Shown: positions 35,286 through 45,582, counted from the first letter of the stretch. The stretch is 64,000 nucleotides of DNA from Ornithobacterium rhinotracheale (GCF_022832975.1 NZ_CP094846.1:372001-436000); one strand, 5' to 3'. A program made the numbers and translations. The notes: generated by a model from the letters alone, not told the origin.

Positions 35286-36356
35286 ATGATGACTAAAACA
35301 GAACGCAATTTTATCCCAACCAATACCAATTTTGATTTACAACAAAGTGGCGTAGTCTGCGCCGAGAGCCCATCTAACATTGCCCTTGTGAAATATTGGG
35401 GGAAAATGGGCAATCAAATCCCGAAAAATCCATCGATTAGTTATACTTTGCAAGCCTGCAAAACCCAAACAGAATTAAGTTTTAGCCCTAAAAAATCAGA
35501 AAATGCTCAAATTCAGGTTTTTTTAGATGAGGTAGAACAGCCTAATTTTGCTCCCAAAATCGAAAAATTTATTCAGCGTATTACGGATTATTGTCCTTGG
35601 ATCACGGCTTTTGATTTTGTGGTGAAAACTCATAACACTTTTCCGCATAGTAGTGGTATTGCATCTTCGGCTTCGGGAATGAGTGCCTTGGCTAAATGTT
35701 TTATTCAAATTGAGCAAAAATTAAATCCAAGTTTAGAAATTCCCCAAGAAAAAGTTTCTTTTTTAGCCCGTTTGGGTTCGGGGAGTGCTTGCCGCTCGGT
35801 GTATCCAGGTTTGGTGCTTTGGGGCGAATCTGAGTTTTATTCCGAGAGTTCGGATTTGTATGCAGTGCCGTTGAACGAAAATGAAATTCACCCGATTTTT
35901 AGAACTTTCAAAGATTGTATTTTGCTTATTCACGAAGGGCAAAAAAGTGTTTCGAGCACCGTGGGACATGGCTTGATGAACAATCACCCGTATGGTGAAA
36001 CAAGATTTAGTGAAGCCAAGAAAAACATTGGGAAGCTTAAAGCAATTTTACAATCAGGTGATGTTGAGCAATTTGGTGATTTGGTGGAACATGAAGCCAT
36101 GAGCCTGCATGCACTAATGATGATGTCTAGCCCTGCGTATATTTTGATGCAAACGGGTACACTGGCTTGTCTTCAAAAAATCTGGAATTACCGAAAAGAA
36201 ACGGGCAAAAATCTATTTTTCACACTTGATGCGGGAGCCAATGTACACTTGCTCTATCCCGAAAAGGAGGCAGAAGAAATCGAGGCATTCATTCGTAAAG
36301 AATTATTGCCACACACCGCAAGCGGGAATGCCATTTTTGATAGTTTAGTTTTTTAA
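35286..36356 (+). CDS. mvaD: Diphosphomevalonate decarboxylase
   Basis: Converts mevalonate 5-diphosphate to isopentenyl diphosphate, so this organism uses the mevalonate route for isoprenoids. The 356-residue GHMP-fold product has PSNIALVKYWGK near the N-terminus, the ATP-binding loop FPHSSGIASSASGMSALA, LGSGSACRSVYPG and LDAGANVHLLYP. Two adjacent ATGs (35286, 35289) are possible starts. A nuclease gene follows by 12 nt. UppS, which uses the resulting isoprenoids, is elsewhere in the window. Confidence 0.95.
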   Translation: MMTKTERNFIPTNTNFDLQQSGVVCAESPSNIALVKYWGKMGNQIPKNPSISYTLQACKTQTELSFSPKKSENAQIQVFLDEVEQPNFAPKIEKFIQRITDYCPWITAFDFVVKTHNTFPHSSGIASSASGMSALAKCFIQIEQKLNPSLEIPQEKVSFLARLGSGSACRSVYPGLVLWGESEFYSESSDLYAVPLNENEIHPIFRTFKDCILLIHEGQKSVSSTVGHGLMNNHPYGETRFSEAKKNIGKLKAILQSGDVEQFGDLVEHEAMSLHALMMMSSPAYILMQTGTLACLQKIWNYRKETGKNLFFTLDAGANVHLLYPEKEAEEIEAFIRKELLPHTASGNAIFDSLVF

Positions 36357-36368
36357 AATCCACCGAGT

Positions 36369-39068
36369 ATGAAAACCTTTTTACAGCAAGTTGTCGAAGA
36401 TTTAATGGTGCAAAATCTCAAATTTTCCAGAACGGTTTTGGTTGTTCCAGGGAATCGTCCCAAGGCTTTTTTACGAAAAACTTTTGTAGAAAGTGGATTT
36501 TCAGGGATTTTGCCAGAAATTCTTTCCGTGGAGGAGTTGCTCAAGCAGATTTCGGGCTTGCAGTTGGTTTCGGGGTTAGAATTGCTTTTCACCACATTTT
36601 CAGCCTATCAGCGTCAGCCAGAGGCTAAATCCATTGAAGAATTTTTAAAATGGGCACCCACGCTTTTAAAAGATTTTGATGACATTGATGCCTCGTTGGC
36701 AGATCCCAAAGAGGTATTTGATTTTATGGTATCCGATGAGCGTATCAAAGCTTGGGGAGAAGAATTGGAAATTGGTAGCCGAGAGGTAATCGACCAAAAT
36801 TTAGGATTTTGGGTCATGGCGAAAGTTTTGTATCATGACTTAAAAGAGGAATTATTGCAAAACGGAGTGGCATATCGTGGCTTTTTGGCTTCAGTCGCTG
36901 CCGAAAAAAATAAAAATTTTATAGCTAAAGATCGTCGAAATTTCTATTTCATAGGCTTTAATGCCTTTACCAAAGCAGAACGCCACATTGTGGAAACACT
37001 CGTGGAACAAAAACGGGCTTATTGCTATTGGGATACCGATGCATATTATATGCAAGACCCGAAGCAAGAAGCAGGGAACTTTTTGCGTGACTATAAAGCT
37101 TCGAGTAGTTTTAATCCCTTTAACTGGGAAAATGATTATTTCAAAAAAGATAAAAAAATTGAAATTATTGGGGGGGCTAAGCAAATCGGTATTGCCAAAT
37201 TTGTAGGCGAAAAACTTAAAAACTTAACGCCAGAAGAACGGCAGGAAACGGCAATTGTTCTTGCCGATGAACAGTTGTTGCCAGCAGTGCTGAATTCCTT
37301 GCCCGAGGAAGTGAAGAAAATCAACATTACTATGGGATTGCCACTGCAATCGGTGCCGTTGAGTTCATTTTTTCAAGCCTTATTGGAGGCGTATGCCAAC
37401 CAAGAAAAATTTAATTCGTTCGGGAAATTTTACTATAAAGATGTTTTGAGAATCATTGAAAATCCGAATTTTCAAGCCTATTTTTTAGACAGTGCTAAAA
37501 ACATTAAAAAAGACATTTTAGAAAACAATAAAATATTTATTTCCAGAGAGGAGCTTTTAGCTCAAACCGAAAAGCTCTTTGTGCCATTGTTTGAAGGTTT
37601 TACGCAACCTTTGGATTTTGCTAAGGGCATGGTCGATTGGATTGAATTTTTCTGTGCAAGTGTTAAGCTAAGCGATATTGAACAAGAATATTTCTTTAGA
37701 TTTAAAAATATATTTCAGCAATTAGTACAATTGTTTGAAAAATATGGAATTATCACGAATTTTAAGATTTTCAAGCAATTGTATCAGCAGATTTTGCGCA
37801 CCGAGACGCTTTCATTTTTGGGGGAGCCGTTGGTGGGCTTGCAGTTGCTCGGCGTGTTGGAAACGCGTTTGCTTGATTTTAAACATATCATTTTTACATC
37901 GGCGAACGAAGGTGTTTTTCCTTTGGGGCGACAAGAAAATACAGCTATTCCGTTTGAGCATAGACGGCGATTTGGGCTTAATACATTTTTGGAAAACGAT
38001 GCCATTTATGCGTACCACTTTTATCGTTTGATTCAGCGATGCGAGTCGGCTACTTTTTTATACAACACCGATTCAGATGGAATGGGCAAGGGCGAAATGA
38101 GCCGTTTTCTGCTTCAATTAGAATTGGAATCTCCGCATACAATTCAGCAAAAATTGGCGCGCGTAGAAAATGCACCCGAAAAAGCAGAGCCTTTGGTGGT
38201 GGAGAAAACACCCGCGGTGATGCAAGCACTCGATCAGTGGAAAAACAAAATCAGTCCGTCGTCGCTCGGAGCGTATTTATACGATAATTTAGGTTTTTAT
38301 GAGCGTTATGTTTTAAAAATAAAAGAAGAACGCGAAGTAGAAGAAACCGCGAATTTTCAAACTTTGGGAACCGCTGTGCACGATACGCTCGAGGCATTGT
38401 ATACGCCATATCTAGGCAAGGCACTCACGCAAGAGAATTTTAAAACAATGCGTGAGAAATTGGAGCGTACGCTCAAACAGAAATTCAATGAAATCTTGCT
38501 TAAAGACCAGCAATTGCAAGGAAAAAACATCATTATTTACAATGTAGCGAAAGAAATGGTGGAGAATGTTTTGCGCAAAGATGAACTCACGGCTAAAAAT
38601 AATCGTTTAATCATCATGGAGCTGGAAAGAGACTTTTCTGCGCCTATGACGCTGAGCAGCGGACGAGAAATCAACTTTGGTGGGAAAATCGACCGAGTGG
38701 AATCGCTTAATGGAATGATTCGCGTGATTGATTACAAAACAGGTGGTTTGCAAGACAAAGAGCTGAAATTCTCGGAAAACTCATGGGCGAATTTTGCCAA
38801 AACCAAAGAAAGCAATAAGGCAATTCAGCTTTTGATTTATTGCTATATGTATTTAAACGAGCATCCGAATCAGAAGGTGGCGGCAGGAATTTATCCGCTT
38901 AGATTTTTTACCAAACAAATTAAACTGCTCGACATTATGGGTGAGGTGGAATTTAATTTAGAAAATATAAAAGAAGGTCTTTTGGCGATTGAAAATTTAA
39001 TTGAAGAAATTTTTGATGAGACGAAAGTCTTTGGAGAAGTAATTGAAGAAGATACAGAGGACGAATGA
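36369..39068 (+). CDS. PD-(D/E)XK nuclease family protein, AddB/RecB-like
   Basis: The 899-residue product has a helicase-like but Walker-poor N-terminal part, a middle with FTSANEGVFPLGRQ and a C-terminal RecB-family nuclease domain: GTAVHDTLEALY, GGKIDRVESLNG and VIDYKTGG, which give the catalytic Asp and the DYKxG motif. This fits AddB-type subunits that process double-strand breaks together with an AddA helicase, not present here. mvaD lies 12 nt upstream and its stop overlaps the next start (ATGA). The precise complex is inference. Confidence 0.87.
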   Translation: MKTFLQQVVEDLMVQNLKFSRTVLVVPGNRPKAFLRKTFVESGFSGILPEILSVEELLKQISGLQLVSGLELLFTTFSAYQRQPEAKSIEEFLKWAPTLLKDFDDIDASLADPKEVFDFMVSDERIKAWGEELEIGSREVIDQNLGFWVMAKVLYHDLKEELLQNGVAYRGFLASVAAEKNKNFIAKDRRNFYFIGFNAFTKAERHIVETLVEQKRAYCYWDTDAYYMQDPKQEAGNFLRDYKASSSFNPFNWENDYFKKDKKIEIIGGAKQIGIAKFVGEKLKNLTPEERQETAIVLADEQLLPAVLNSLPEEVKKINITMGLPLQSVPLSSFFQALLEAYANQEKFNSFGKFYYKDVLRIIENPNFQAYFLDSAKNIKKDILENNKIFISREELLAQTEKLFVPLFEGFTQPLDFAKGMVDWIEFFCASVKLSDIEQEYFFRFKNIFQQLVQLFEKYGIITNFKIFKQLYQQILRTETLSFLGEPLVGLQLLGVLETRLLDFKHIIFTSANEGVFPLGRQENTAIPFEHRRRFGLNTFLENDAIYAYHFYRLIQRCESATFLYNTDSDGMGKGEMSRFLLQLELESPHTIQQKLARVENAPEKAEPLVVEKTPAVMQALDQWKNKISPSSLGAYLYDNLGFYERYVLKIKEEREVEETANFQTLGTAVHDTLEALYTPYLGKALTQENFKTMREKLERTLKQKFNEILLKDQQLQGKNIIIYNVAKEMVENVLRKDELTAKNNRLIIMELERDFSAPMTLSSGREINFGGKIDRVESLNGMIRVIDYKTGGLQDKELKFSENSWANFAKTKESNKAIQLLIYCYMYLNEHPNQKVAAGIYPLRFFTKQIKLLDIMGEVEFNLENIKEGLLAIENLIEEIFDETKVFGEVIEEDTEDE

Positions 39069-39889
39069 AAAAGATAATTTTTGTTGCATTTGCATTGTGT
39101 GCAATTGTGAGTTTTGGACAAGAAAAAATTAAAAGAGCCAAAGATAATTTAAAAGACGAACCCCTTGAGAATACAGAATATATACCTATGCAAGTGAATT
39201 CTGTATCGAGTACGCGCAGCAAGAGCTATGACGATGATGATGAAATGGGGATTGGTACTATGCTCGCTATTGGCTTGGCGTGGTTTCCGCTTGTGGAAAG
39301 TCCGCTCACCATAGACAAAGAAATGCGAAATGCGGAATTGCAGCCCTATCCTTATTTTCAAAAAAGCAAAGGCGACTACAGCTACACACAAGATCGTGAT
39401 TTTATTTTGCGTACGCATGTTTCAGACTATTTTTTGAAATCAACTTATGTGAAAGCCAATCAATTGCAAGTGAATTTGCGTATTGGCGATCGCTTTGGTT
39501 TTTCGCCCTCGCACACGCATTATTGGGGCAAGGAAAATGGCAAGGCCGAAAGGCTGGATTTGTTCTATGCTACGATAGATTACTACCGTATTCGTACGCA
39601 GATTTTCACCTTAAATTGGGGTGTGGGAGTAGCGTATTTGGGCAACGAAGTGAAAAAGGGAGGCTTAGCGTTGAACTTTGGTGCAGGATTTTACATGAAG
39701 CCTATCAGCGTGAAAATTAATTATAAAGCCGCTTTTTTGGGTGGAGATTTAAACGATAATGCCGATCAATTTGAAATTAACCCTATTTTTCATTTCAAGC
39801 AGTACGAAGTGGGCGCCAAATACTTTCATCACAACATTGGAGGTATTAAATTCAATGGTATGGGCTTTGGGGCAGGAATTTATTTTTAA
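39065..39889 (+). CDS. Putative outer-membrane protein
   Basis: A 274-residue exported protein with signal peptide ending VSFGQ, an Asp-rich stretch (SYDDDDEMG) and a C-terminal half of alternating strands (YVKANQLQVNLRIG, FTLNWGVGVAYLG, GLALNFGAGFYMKPISVKINY) that ends GMGFGAGIYF, the terminal-Phe pattern of beta-barrels. I do not recognise a named family. It overlaps the nuclease stop by 4 nt. Confidence 0.78.
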   Translation: MKKIIFVAFALCAIVSFGQEKIKRAKDNLKDEPLENTEYIPMQVNSVSSTRSKSYDDDDEMGIGTMLAIGLAWFPLVESPLTIDKEMRNAELQPYPYFQKSKGDYSYTQDRDFILRTHVSDYFLKSTYVKANQLQVNLRIGDRFGFSPSHTHYWGKENGKAERLDLFYATIDYYRIRTQIFTLNWGVGVAYLGNEVKKGGLALNFGAGFYMKPISVKINYKAAFLGGDLNDNADQFEINPIFHFKQYEVGAKYFHHNIGGIKFNGMGFGAGIYF

Positions 39890-39901
39890 TCTTTAAGGCT
39901 G

Positions 39902-39967
39902 TGTCACTCTGAACTTGCTTCAGGTGCTTAATGGTGTGAGAGATTTTAAATCGAGTTCGGAATGGCA
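39902..39967. repeat. Dispersed imperfect palindrome, copy 1
   Basis: Left arm 39902-39929 (TGTCACTCTGAACTTGCTTC...) and right arm 39941-39967 (...TCGAGTTCGGAATGGCA) are imperfect inverted repeats. The core TCTGAACTTG/GAGTTCGGAAT recurs at 46296-46372. The pattern resembles interspersed intergenic palindromes I have seen in flavobacterial genomes. Confidence 0.7.
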
Positions 39968-40051
39968 ATTGAATAAACTTTTTCAAGTTATTTTAAGCAA
40001 ATAAAACCATATATAATCCCATAAAAAACATCATTTTATCGTTTTTTTATG

Positions 40052-40059
40052 TAGTTTTG
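40052..40059 (+). promoter_or_regulatory. -7 element of sprE, adjacent to the ATG
   Basis: TAGTTTTG with 5 nt to ATG 40065; predicts a leaderless or near-leaderless message. -33 not clear. Confidence 0.5.
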
Positions 40060-40064
40060 CCATT

Positions 40065-42425
40065 ATGTTGAAGCGTATAATTTCTTTACTCTGTATAATA
40101 TTGGTTTTGGGCTCGTGTTCTACACGCAAAGATTCTTTTAAAAATAGAACTTATCACAAAACCACCGCTTGGTTCAATACTTTGTTCAATGGGCAACAAG
40201 CCATCAACGAGCGATTGAAAGAAGCGAAATCCAATCATCAAGACAATTATTTTGAGGTACTGAAAGTTTCTCCGTATGGAGATTTTACCACCAACGATGA
40301 TGCAGAGGTTGTGAATTACGCACCAGCAAGAGGCATCGGGATGATGGGGCGTGCGCAATCAGGCAATTTACTCAACAAAGACAATAGCACGCGCACGGGC
40401 TATGCCAAAGCCGAAGAAAAAGCGCTTAAAGCCATAGACAATCATTCTATGGTAATCAAAGGAAAAGAACGAAACAAAGAAATTGCACGCGCGTATTTAA
40501 TGCTTGGGCAAGCACGCTATTATCAAGGTAAAACTTTCCCTGCGTTGGAGGCTTTTGAGCAGGTCAAACGCATGGGCTTTGAAAAATTTATACCTTGGGC
40601 GGAGTGTTATTCAGCTTTAGCTCAAATTCAAGGAGGAAATAATTACGCAGCCGCTGAGATTTTAGACAAAATGTACAGCGACAAGAATTTGAAGAAGCCA
40701 CTTAAAGCTCTTGTAGCGCAGCAATATGTAGAATTGTTTTATCAAGCTAAAAACTACGAAAGTGCCATAAATGCACTGAGTGAAGCCATCAAAAACACCA
40801 AAAACAAAAAACAAAAAGCGAGATTATATTTCGTGCAAGGACAAATCTTAAGCGAAATCAAAGATTATAAATTGGCGAATGAGAAATTTACCAAAGTTTA
40901 TAAATTAAAACCAGGTTTTGAAATGGAGGCGAGAGCGATTGTGGCCAAAGCCTTGAATTTTCAACCAAAAGAAAATAATGCCAATGATTTTGTGGCGGCG
41001 CTTAATAAGTACACCAAAGTAGGAAACTACGAAAAATATAAAAATGAATTTTTATATGCCATGGGAAATATCGAGGAGAAAATCGATTCTACCCGATTGG
41101 CAGAAAAATATTATCTATCGGCATTAAAGGCTCCCATGTCATCGCCACAATATCGTGCAGAAACTTTTGCCGCGCTAGGTAATATTTATATGAAAAAGGC
41201 CGAATATGTTTATGCCAATGCATATTACGATAGTGCTGTGGCTGTGATTCCGCAATCTAAAAGAAAAGAGGAATTGGCTGAATTGAGTCAAAATCTAAAC
41301 GAAGTGATGAAAATGCACTATCTCGTCGTGAAAAACGATAGTATTCTCAATATTTCATCGCTCAATCCTGCAGAGCAAAAAGAATTTTTTGAACATTATA
41401 TTGCCGAGCTCAAAAAGAACGACGAGATTCAGCGTGAGCAAGATGAAAAAATAGCCACAGAATTCAAAACCCAACGGAAAATCAAATCCTTTGATTCAAG
41501 TTTTGAAAAAGGAAATAATAAATTTTATTTCTACAGCGAATCGGTCAAATCCAATGGCGAAAACGAATTCAAACGCCTTTGGGGAAATATTACATTGCGA
41601 GATAATTGGCGAAATTCTGCAACAGGAGGAGATGCCCTTGCCGAGAAAAAAGCAGAACTCACAGGACAAACCGATACCAAGAATCCGCGCCGTTACGAAG
41701 TGGAATATTATTTAGAGCAAATTCCAAATGCAGCTCAATTAAATACATTAAAATTGGAGCGCGACACCACGCAGCTTAAATTGGGAATTGCCTATGCCGA
41801 TTTGTTGAAAAACCCAAAATGGGCGAGCGAAACTTTAGAATTGCTCTTGGCAAGTCCGCCTAAAAAAGATTCGGTGAAATCCGAAGCATATTTTCAATTA
41901 TACCGAATCAATCGTAAAGACAATGTGCCGCTCAGCGATAAATACAAAAATTTGATTTTGAGCCAATATCCAAATTCGTTGTATGCGCAGTACATCAATA
42001 ATCCTGCGATGGATCTAGATCAAGCCAATAGCGACGATGCACTTACTGCTTATAAAAAAGCCTATGATTTGTTTGAGGAAAAAGATTACAAACAGACCAT
42101 CGAAGCTTGCGAAAAAGGCATAGCGGATTTTGCAACAGAGCCTTTGGCAGCTAAATTTTCTTTACTAAAAGCCTTTGCACATTATCGTTTGGAGGATAAA
42201 GAAGCCTATCTTGCTGAGCTAAATCAAATTGCAACTCGCTACAAGGATAGTCCAGAAGCAGAGCGTGCGAGAACTTTACTTGCATTGGTCAATCCAGATA
42301 AAAAAGAACAGCCAAAAGAGCAAACACCCAAAGCCCAGCCTAGCCAACAGAAGCAAGAGGAAGAACAAAAAACGGAGCAAAAAGAAGAACGACAAATGCG
42401 ACAAGGAATCAGTATTTTTGGCTAA
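40065..42425 (+). CDS. sprE: SprE/PorW-like gliding and type IX secretion lipoprotein
   Basis: An outer-membrane-associated lipoprotein linked to T9SS function. The 786-residue product has a lipoprotein signal with lipobox VLGSC (Cys18), then STRKDSFKNRTYHKTTAWFNTLFNG, the conserved start of this family, and many TPR-like helix pairs (AYLMLGQARYYQGK, FAALGNIYMKKAEYVYAN and others). The last ~40 residues are a Gln/Glu/Lys-rich low-complexity tail. With sprA and porG-like in the same window it supports a full T9SS. M23 peptidase gene lies 147 nt downstream. Confidence 0.92.
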   Translation: MLKRIISLLCIILVLGSCSTRKDSFKNRTYHKTTAWFNTLFNGQQAINERLKEAKSNHQDNYFEVLKVSPYGDFTTNDDAEVVNYAPARGIGMMGRAQSGNLLNKDNSTRTGYAKAEEKALKAIDNHSMVIKGKERNKEIARAYLMLGQARYYQGKTFPALEAFEQVKRMGFEKFIPWAECYSALAQIQGGNNYAAAEILDKMYSDKNLKKPLKALVAQQYVELFYQAKNYESAINALSEAIKNTKNKKQKARLYFVQGQILSEIKDYKLANEKFTKVYKLKPGFEMEARAIVAKALNFQPKENNANDFVAALNKYTKVGNYEKYKNEFLYAMGNIEEKIDSTRLAEKYYLSALKAPMSSPQYRAETFAALGNIYMKKAEYVYANAYYDSAVAVIPQSKRKEELAELSQNLNEVMKMHYLVVKNDSILNISSLNPAEQKEFFEHYIAELKKNDEIQREQDEKIATEFKTQRKIKSFDSSFEKGNNKFYFYSESVKSNGENEFKRLWGNITLRDNWRNSATGGDALAEKKAELTGQTDTKNPRRYEVEYYLEQIPNAAQLNTLKLERDTTQLKLGIAYADLLKNPKWASETLELLLASPPKKDSVKSEAYFQLYRINRKDNVPLSDKYKNLILSQYPNSLYAQYINNPAMDLDQANSDDALTAYKKAYDLFEEKDYKQTIEACEKGIADFATEPLAAKFSLLKAFAHYRLEDKEAYLAELNQIATRYKDSPEAERARTLLALVNPDKKEQPKEQTPKAQPSQQKQEEEQKTEQKEERQMRQGISIFG

Positions 42426-42572
42426 AAAAACCGATTTTTAGGCATTTTTTATCATTGTTAAATGCCGAAAAACATAATTGGGTGAAATTATTGAATTCTT
42501 AACTCAAAATTTAATTTCAAATAATCGGAAAAAAAGCCTTATTTTTAGATATTTGCAACACAAAAATAGTCC

Positions 42573-43439
42573 GTGGAAAAACCAAGAAAGAAATTTAGAC
42601 CCAAACTTACCGATCACTATAGTTTTCAAATTAGAGATTTGGACACCAAAGAAACCATGCTTTCGTACAAATTAAATGTATTGAATGTCTTGCTTTTGGT
42701 GGCGTTTTTCACACTATTTATCATTGGTGCCACCTTTGTGGTGATGCGCTATACGCCGCTCAAAAGCTACATCGTGCCCGAACAAAATACCCCCGAAACG
42801 GTTTACAAAAAACAATTGCTTGAGCTCAACGAAAAGCTTATCGCTATAGAGGATTCCTTGCAACATCATCAGCGTTACATCGCATCTGTGCAAGCAGTCG
42901 TTGGCGGGAAAATCAAAGCCGAGCATGTGGATAGTTTAATGGCAAAACAAGAAAAAATTGCCTTAAATTCGGATTATTTAAAGCCCACGGAGCAAGATTC
43001 GCTATTCCGTTTGCAGATTGCACAAGAAGAAATGGACGCTCTAACCAAGGCTAAAAAACAAAGCAATGTGCCGCTGTATTTTGTGCCAGTGAAAGGAGTC
43101 TTGACCAGCAAATATGATTTAACCGAGAAACATCTAGCCGTAGACATTGCCGCCAAAATGGGCGAAAGCATTAAAGCCATAGAAGCAGGAGATGTTGTGC
43201 TATCTGAATGGATTCCAGAAACGGGATACACCGTGATTATTCGTCACCCAAACGATGTGATTTCGATTTATAAACATGCCTCCAAAGTGTTTAAGAAAAC
43301 AGGCGATGTGGTAGAAAAAGGCGAAGTAATTGCTGAGGTAGGAAACTCGGGCGAGCAAACCACGGGGCCACACCTGCATTTTGAGCTTTGGGTGCGAGGA
43401 AAAGCCGTAGACCCCGAAGAATACATAAATTTTAACTAA
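42573..43439 (+). CDS. Membrane-anchored M23 (LytM) peptidoglycan endopeptidase
   Basis: Probably cleaves peptidoglycan cross-links in the periplasm. The 288-residue product starts at a GTG (MEKPRKKFRPKL), as the next Met at residue 29 would remove the conserved basic start. A transmembrane helix (about 36-58) precedes a coiled linker and the LytM domain, in which the zinc ligands are all present: H187 and D191 in HLAVD, H267/H269 in HLHF, plus H235. So it appears catalytically active, unlike degenerate regulators. GH3 starts 14 nt later. Confidence 0.92.
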   Translation: MEKPRKKFRPKLTDHYSFQIRDLDTKETMLSYKLNVLNVLLLVAFFTLFIIGATFVVMRYTPLKSYIVPEQNTPETVYKKQLLELNEKLIAIEDSLQHHQRYIASVQAVVGGKIKAEHVDSLMAKQEKIALNSDYLKPTEQDSLFRLQIAQEEMDALTKAKKQSNVPLYFVPVKGVLTSKYDLTEKHLAVDIAAKMGESIKAIEAGDVVLSEWIPETGYTVIIRHPNDVISIYKHASKVFKKTGDVVEKGEVIAEVGNSGEQTTGPHLHFELWVRGKAVDPEEYINFN

Positions 43440-43453
43440 AAATCGACACCCTA

Positions 43454-44944
43454 ATGTTGAAGTCTTTTATCGCAAAACTTTTAGCTAAATTCATTACTAA
43501 AAAAGAAGATAAGTGGCAGGCTAATGCCGTGAAAGCCCAGCAAAAGCTTTTTTTAGCCATGGTGAAAAAAGCTCAAAATACCGAATTTGGGAAAGCGCAT
43601 CACTTTAGTGAAATTAAAAATATAAAAGATTTTCAAGCGCGTGTGCCTTTGCAAGATTTCGAAACGCTTAAAAGCTATATCGACCAAATCGTTGATGGAA
43701 AAGAAAATGTGCTCTGGCCAGGAAAGCTGCTTTATTTTGCCAAAACTTCGGGCACCACTTCGGGCACCAAATACATTCCGATTTCCAAAGAATCGATGCC
43801 GTATCATATCGAGGCGGCAAGAAATGCCTTGCTCTATTACATCAAAAATAGCCAAAATGCGAATTTCGTGAATGGAAAAATGATTTTCTTGCAAGGAAGC
43901 CCCGAGCTGGAAGAAAAAAACGGCATAAAAGTCGGTAGGCTTTCAGGAATTTCGGCGCATTTTGTCCCGAATTATTTACAAAAAAATAGAATGCCATCTT
44001 GGGAAACCAATTGCATCGAAGATTGGGAAACGAAAGTAGATAAAATCGTGGAAGAAACCATGCACGAGAATATGACGCTCATCAGCGGGATTCCGCCATG
44101 GCTGATTATGTATTTTGAACGATTGCAAGAAAAAACGGGTAAAAAAATTAAACAATTATTTCCAAATCTGCAATTAATCGTGACGGGTGGTGTGAATTAT
44201 GAACCCTACCGACAAAAGATGAACGAGCTTTTGGGCGGAGCGGTGGATGTGATTCAAACTTATCCTGCATCGGAAGGTTTTATAGCTTACCAAAATCAAT
44301 TAAATTCAGAAGAATTGTTGTTGCTTTTAGACAAAGATATTTTCTACGAATTTGTGCCTGTAGATGAGATTGGAAACGAAAATCCGACTCGTTTGACAAT
44401 TGGCGAAGTAGAGCTTAATAAAAATTATGCCTTGATTATGAGTACCATGGCGGGGCTTTGGGCTTATAGCATAGGCGATACCGTGAAATTTGTGTCCAAA
44501 AATCCGTACAAAATTGTGGTTTCGGGAAGAATTAAACATTATACTTCGGCGTTTGGTGAGCATGTGATAGGGCAAGAAGTAGAAAAAGCGTTAGAAAATA
44601 CATTGAAAGAATTTCCAGCCTTGGTGACGGAGTTTCATGTGGCACCAGAAGTTTCGCCAGAGCAGGGCTTGCCATACCACGAATGGCTCATTGAATTTGA
44701 GCAAAAACCTGAAAATATGGAACAATTTGCCGAGAAATTAAACCAAGAAATGTGTGCGCAAAATGTGTATTACGAAGATTTAATTCAAGGCAAAATCTTG
44801 CGACCTTTGTTTTTAACCACTATCCAAAAATCGGGATTTAACGAATATATGAAAACCCAAGGAAAACTGGGCGGACAAAACAAAGTGCCGCGCCTTGCCA
44901 ACGACCGAAAACTCGCCGAATCTCTAAAACAATGGGCTGAATAA
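43454..44944 (+). CDS. GH3-family acyl-adenylate-forming protein
   Basis: A 496-residue member of the GH3 group of the acyl-adenylating superfamily, known in plants for joining amino acids to hormones; bacterial roles are unknown. The ATP-binding P-loop-like TSGTTSGTKYIPIS lies at about 99-112, and later PASEGFIAYQ and the YTSAFGEHVIGQEVEKAL hinge/C-terminal segment match the family. Its stop overlaps the pnuC start by one base (TAATG). Confidence 0.9.
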   Translation: MLKSFIAKLLAKFITKKEDKWQANAVKAQQKLFLAMVKKAQNTEFGKAHHFSEIKNIKDFQARVPLQDFETLKSYIDQIVDGKENVLWPGKLLYFAKTSGTTSGTKYIPISKESMPYHIEAARNALLYYIKNSQNANFVNGKMIFLQGSPELEEKNGIKVGRLSGISAHFVPNYLQKNRMPSWETNCIEDWETKVDKIVEETMHENMTLISGIPPWLIMYFERLQEKTGKKIKQLFPNLQLIVTGGVNYEPYRQKMNELLGGAVDVIQTYPASEGFIAYQNQLNSEELLLLLDKDIFYEFVPVDEIGNENPTRLTIGEVELNKNYALIMSTMAGLWAYSIGDTVKFVSKNPYKIVVSGRIKHYTSAFGEHVIGQEVEKALENTLKEFPALVTEFHVAPEVSPEQGLPYHEWLIEFEQKPENMEQFAEKLNQEMCAQNVYYEDLIQGKILRPLFLTTIQKSGFNEYMKTQGKLGGQNKVPRLANDRKLAESLKQWAE

Positions 44945-45582
44945 TGGATACTTTGTACGATTTTTTTCTCTCTCCGTATGCCGAAGCTACTTGGCAAGAC
45001 ATTTTATTGGAAGTTACAGCCGTAATTTTTGGGCTTTTGAGTGTGCTTTTTGCACGAAAAGGCAACATTTGGGTCTATCCTACAGGAATTATCAGCACCA
45101 TGATTTATGTGTACATCTGCTACACAGTAGGTTATTACGGAGATTTAATTATCAATATTTATTACACCATGATGAGTGTTTATGGCTGGATTCTCTGGGC
45201 TAATATGAGCGAAGACTCGCCGCTGAAAATCACTTGGTGTAAAGCCAAAGATTGGGTAATTGCACTTACAATCACGATACTTTCGATGGTGTTTGTAGTG
45301 GGCGTGTACATTTATTTCGAAAAATTTGAATCTTGGTTAAATTATGTCGATGTCCTTACGACGGGCTTAGCATTTGGCTCTATGTGGCTGATGGCCAAAA
45401 AGAAAGTCGAAAACTGGCTGGGCTGGTTGCTTACCGATGTGATTTCTGTTCCGTTGTATTTTGCCAAAGGTTTAGGATTTACGGGCATTCAATTCACAAT
45501 TTTTCTTATCTTAGCTTGGCAAGGATATAAAATCTGGAAGAAAGAAGCCAATGAAGGAAGAGAAACGAGAAAGACTATTTGA
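44944..45582 (+). CDS. pnuC: PnuC-type nicotinamide riboside transporter
   Basis: Imports nicotinamide riboside for NAD synthesis. The 212-residue product has about seven hydrophobic segments with the PnuC features NIWVYPTGIIS, a Trp-rich YGWILWANM and the later WLGWLLTDVISVPLYFAKG. Start overlaps the GH3 stop (TAATG); radC begins 32 nt before its end. NAD kinase is elsewhere in this window. Confidence 0.92.
   Translation: MDTLYDFFLSPYAEATWQDILLEVTAVIFGLLSVLFARKGNIWVYPTGIISTMIYVYICYTVGYYGDLIINIYYTMMSVYGWILWANMSEDSPLKITWCKAKDWVIALTITILSMVFVVGVYIYFEKFESWLNYVDVLTTGLAFGSMWLMAKKKVENWLGWLLTDVISVPLYFAKGLGFTGIQFTIFLILAWQGYKIWKKEANEGRETRKTI

Noticed and set aside
42573-43439. Degenerate LytM regulator (EnvC/NlpD-like)
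   Set aside because: All zinc ligands (H187, D191, H267, H269) are present, so it looks catalytically competent.
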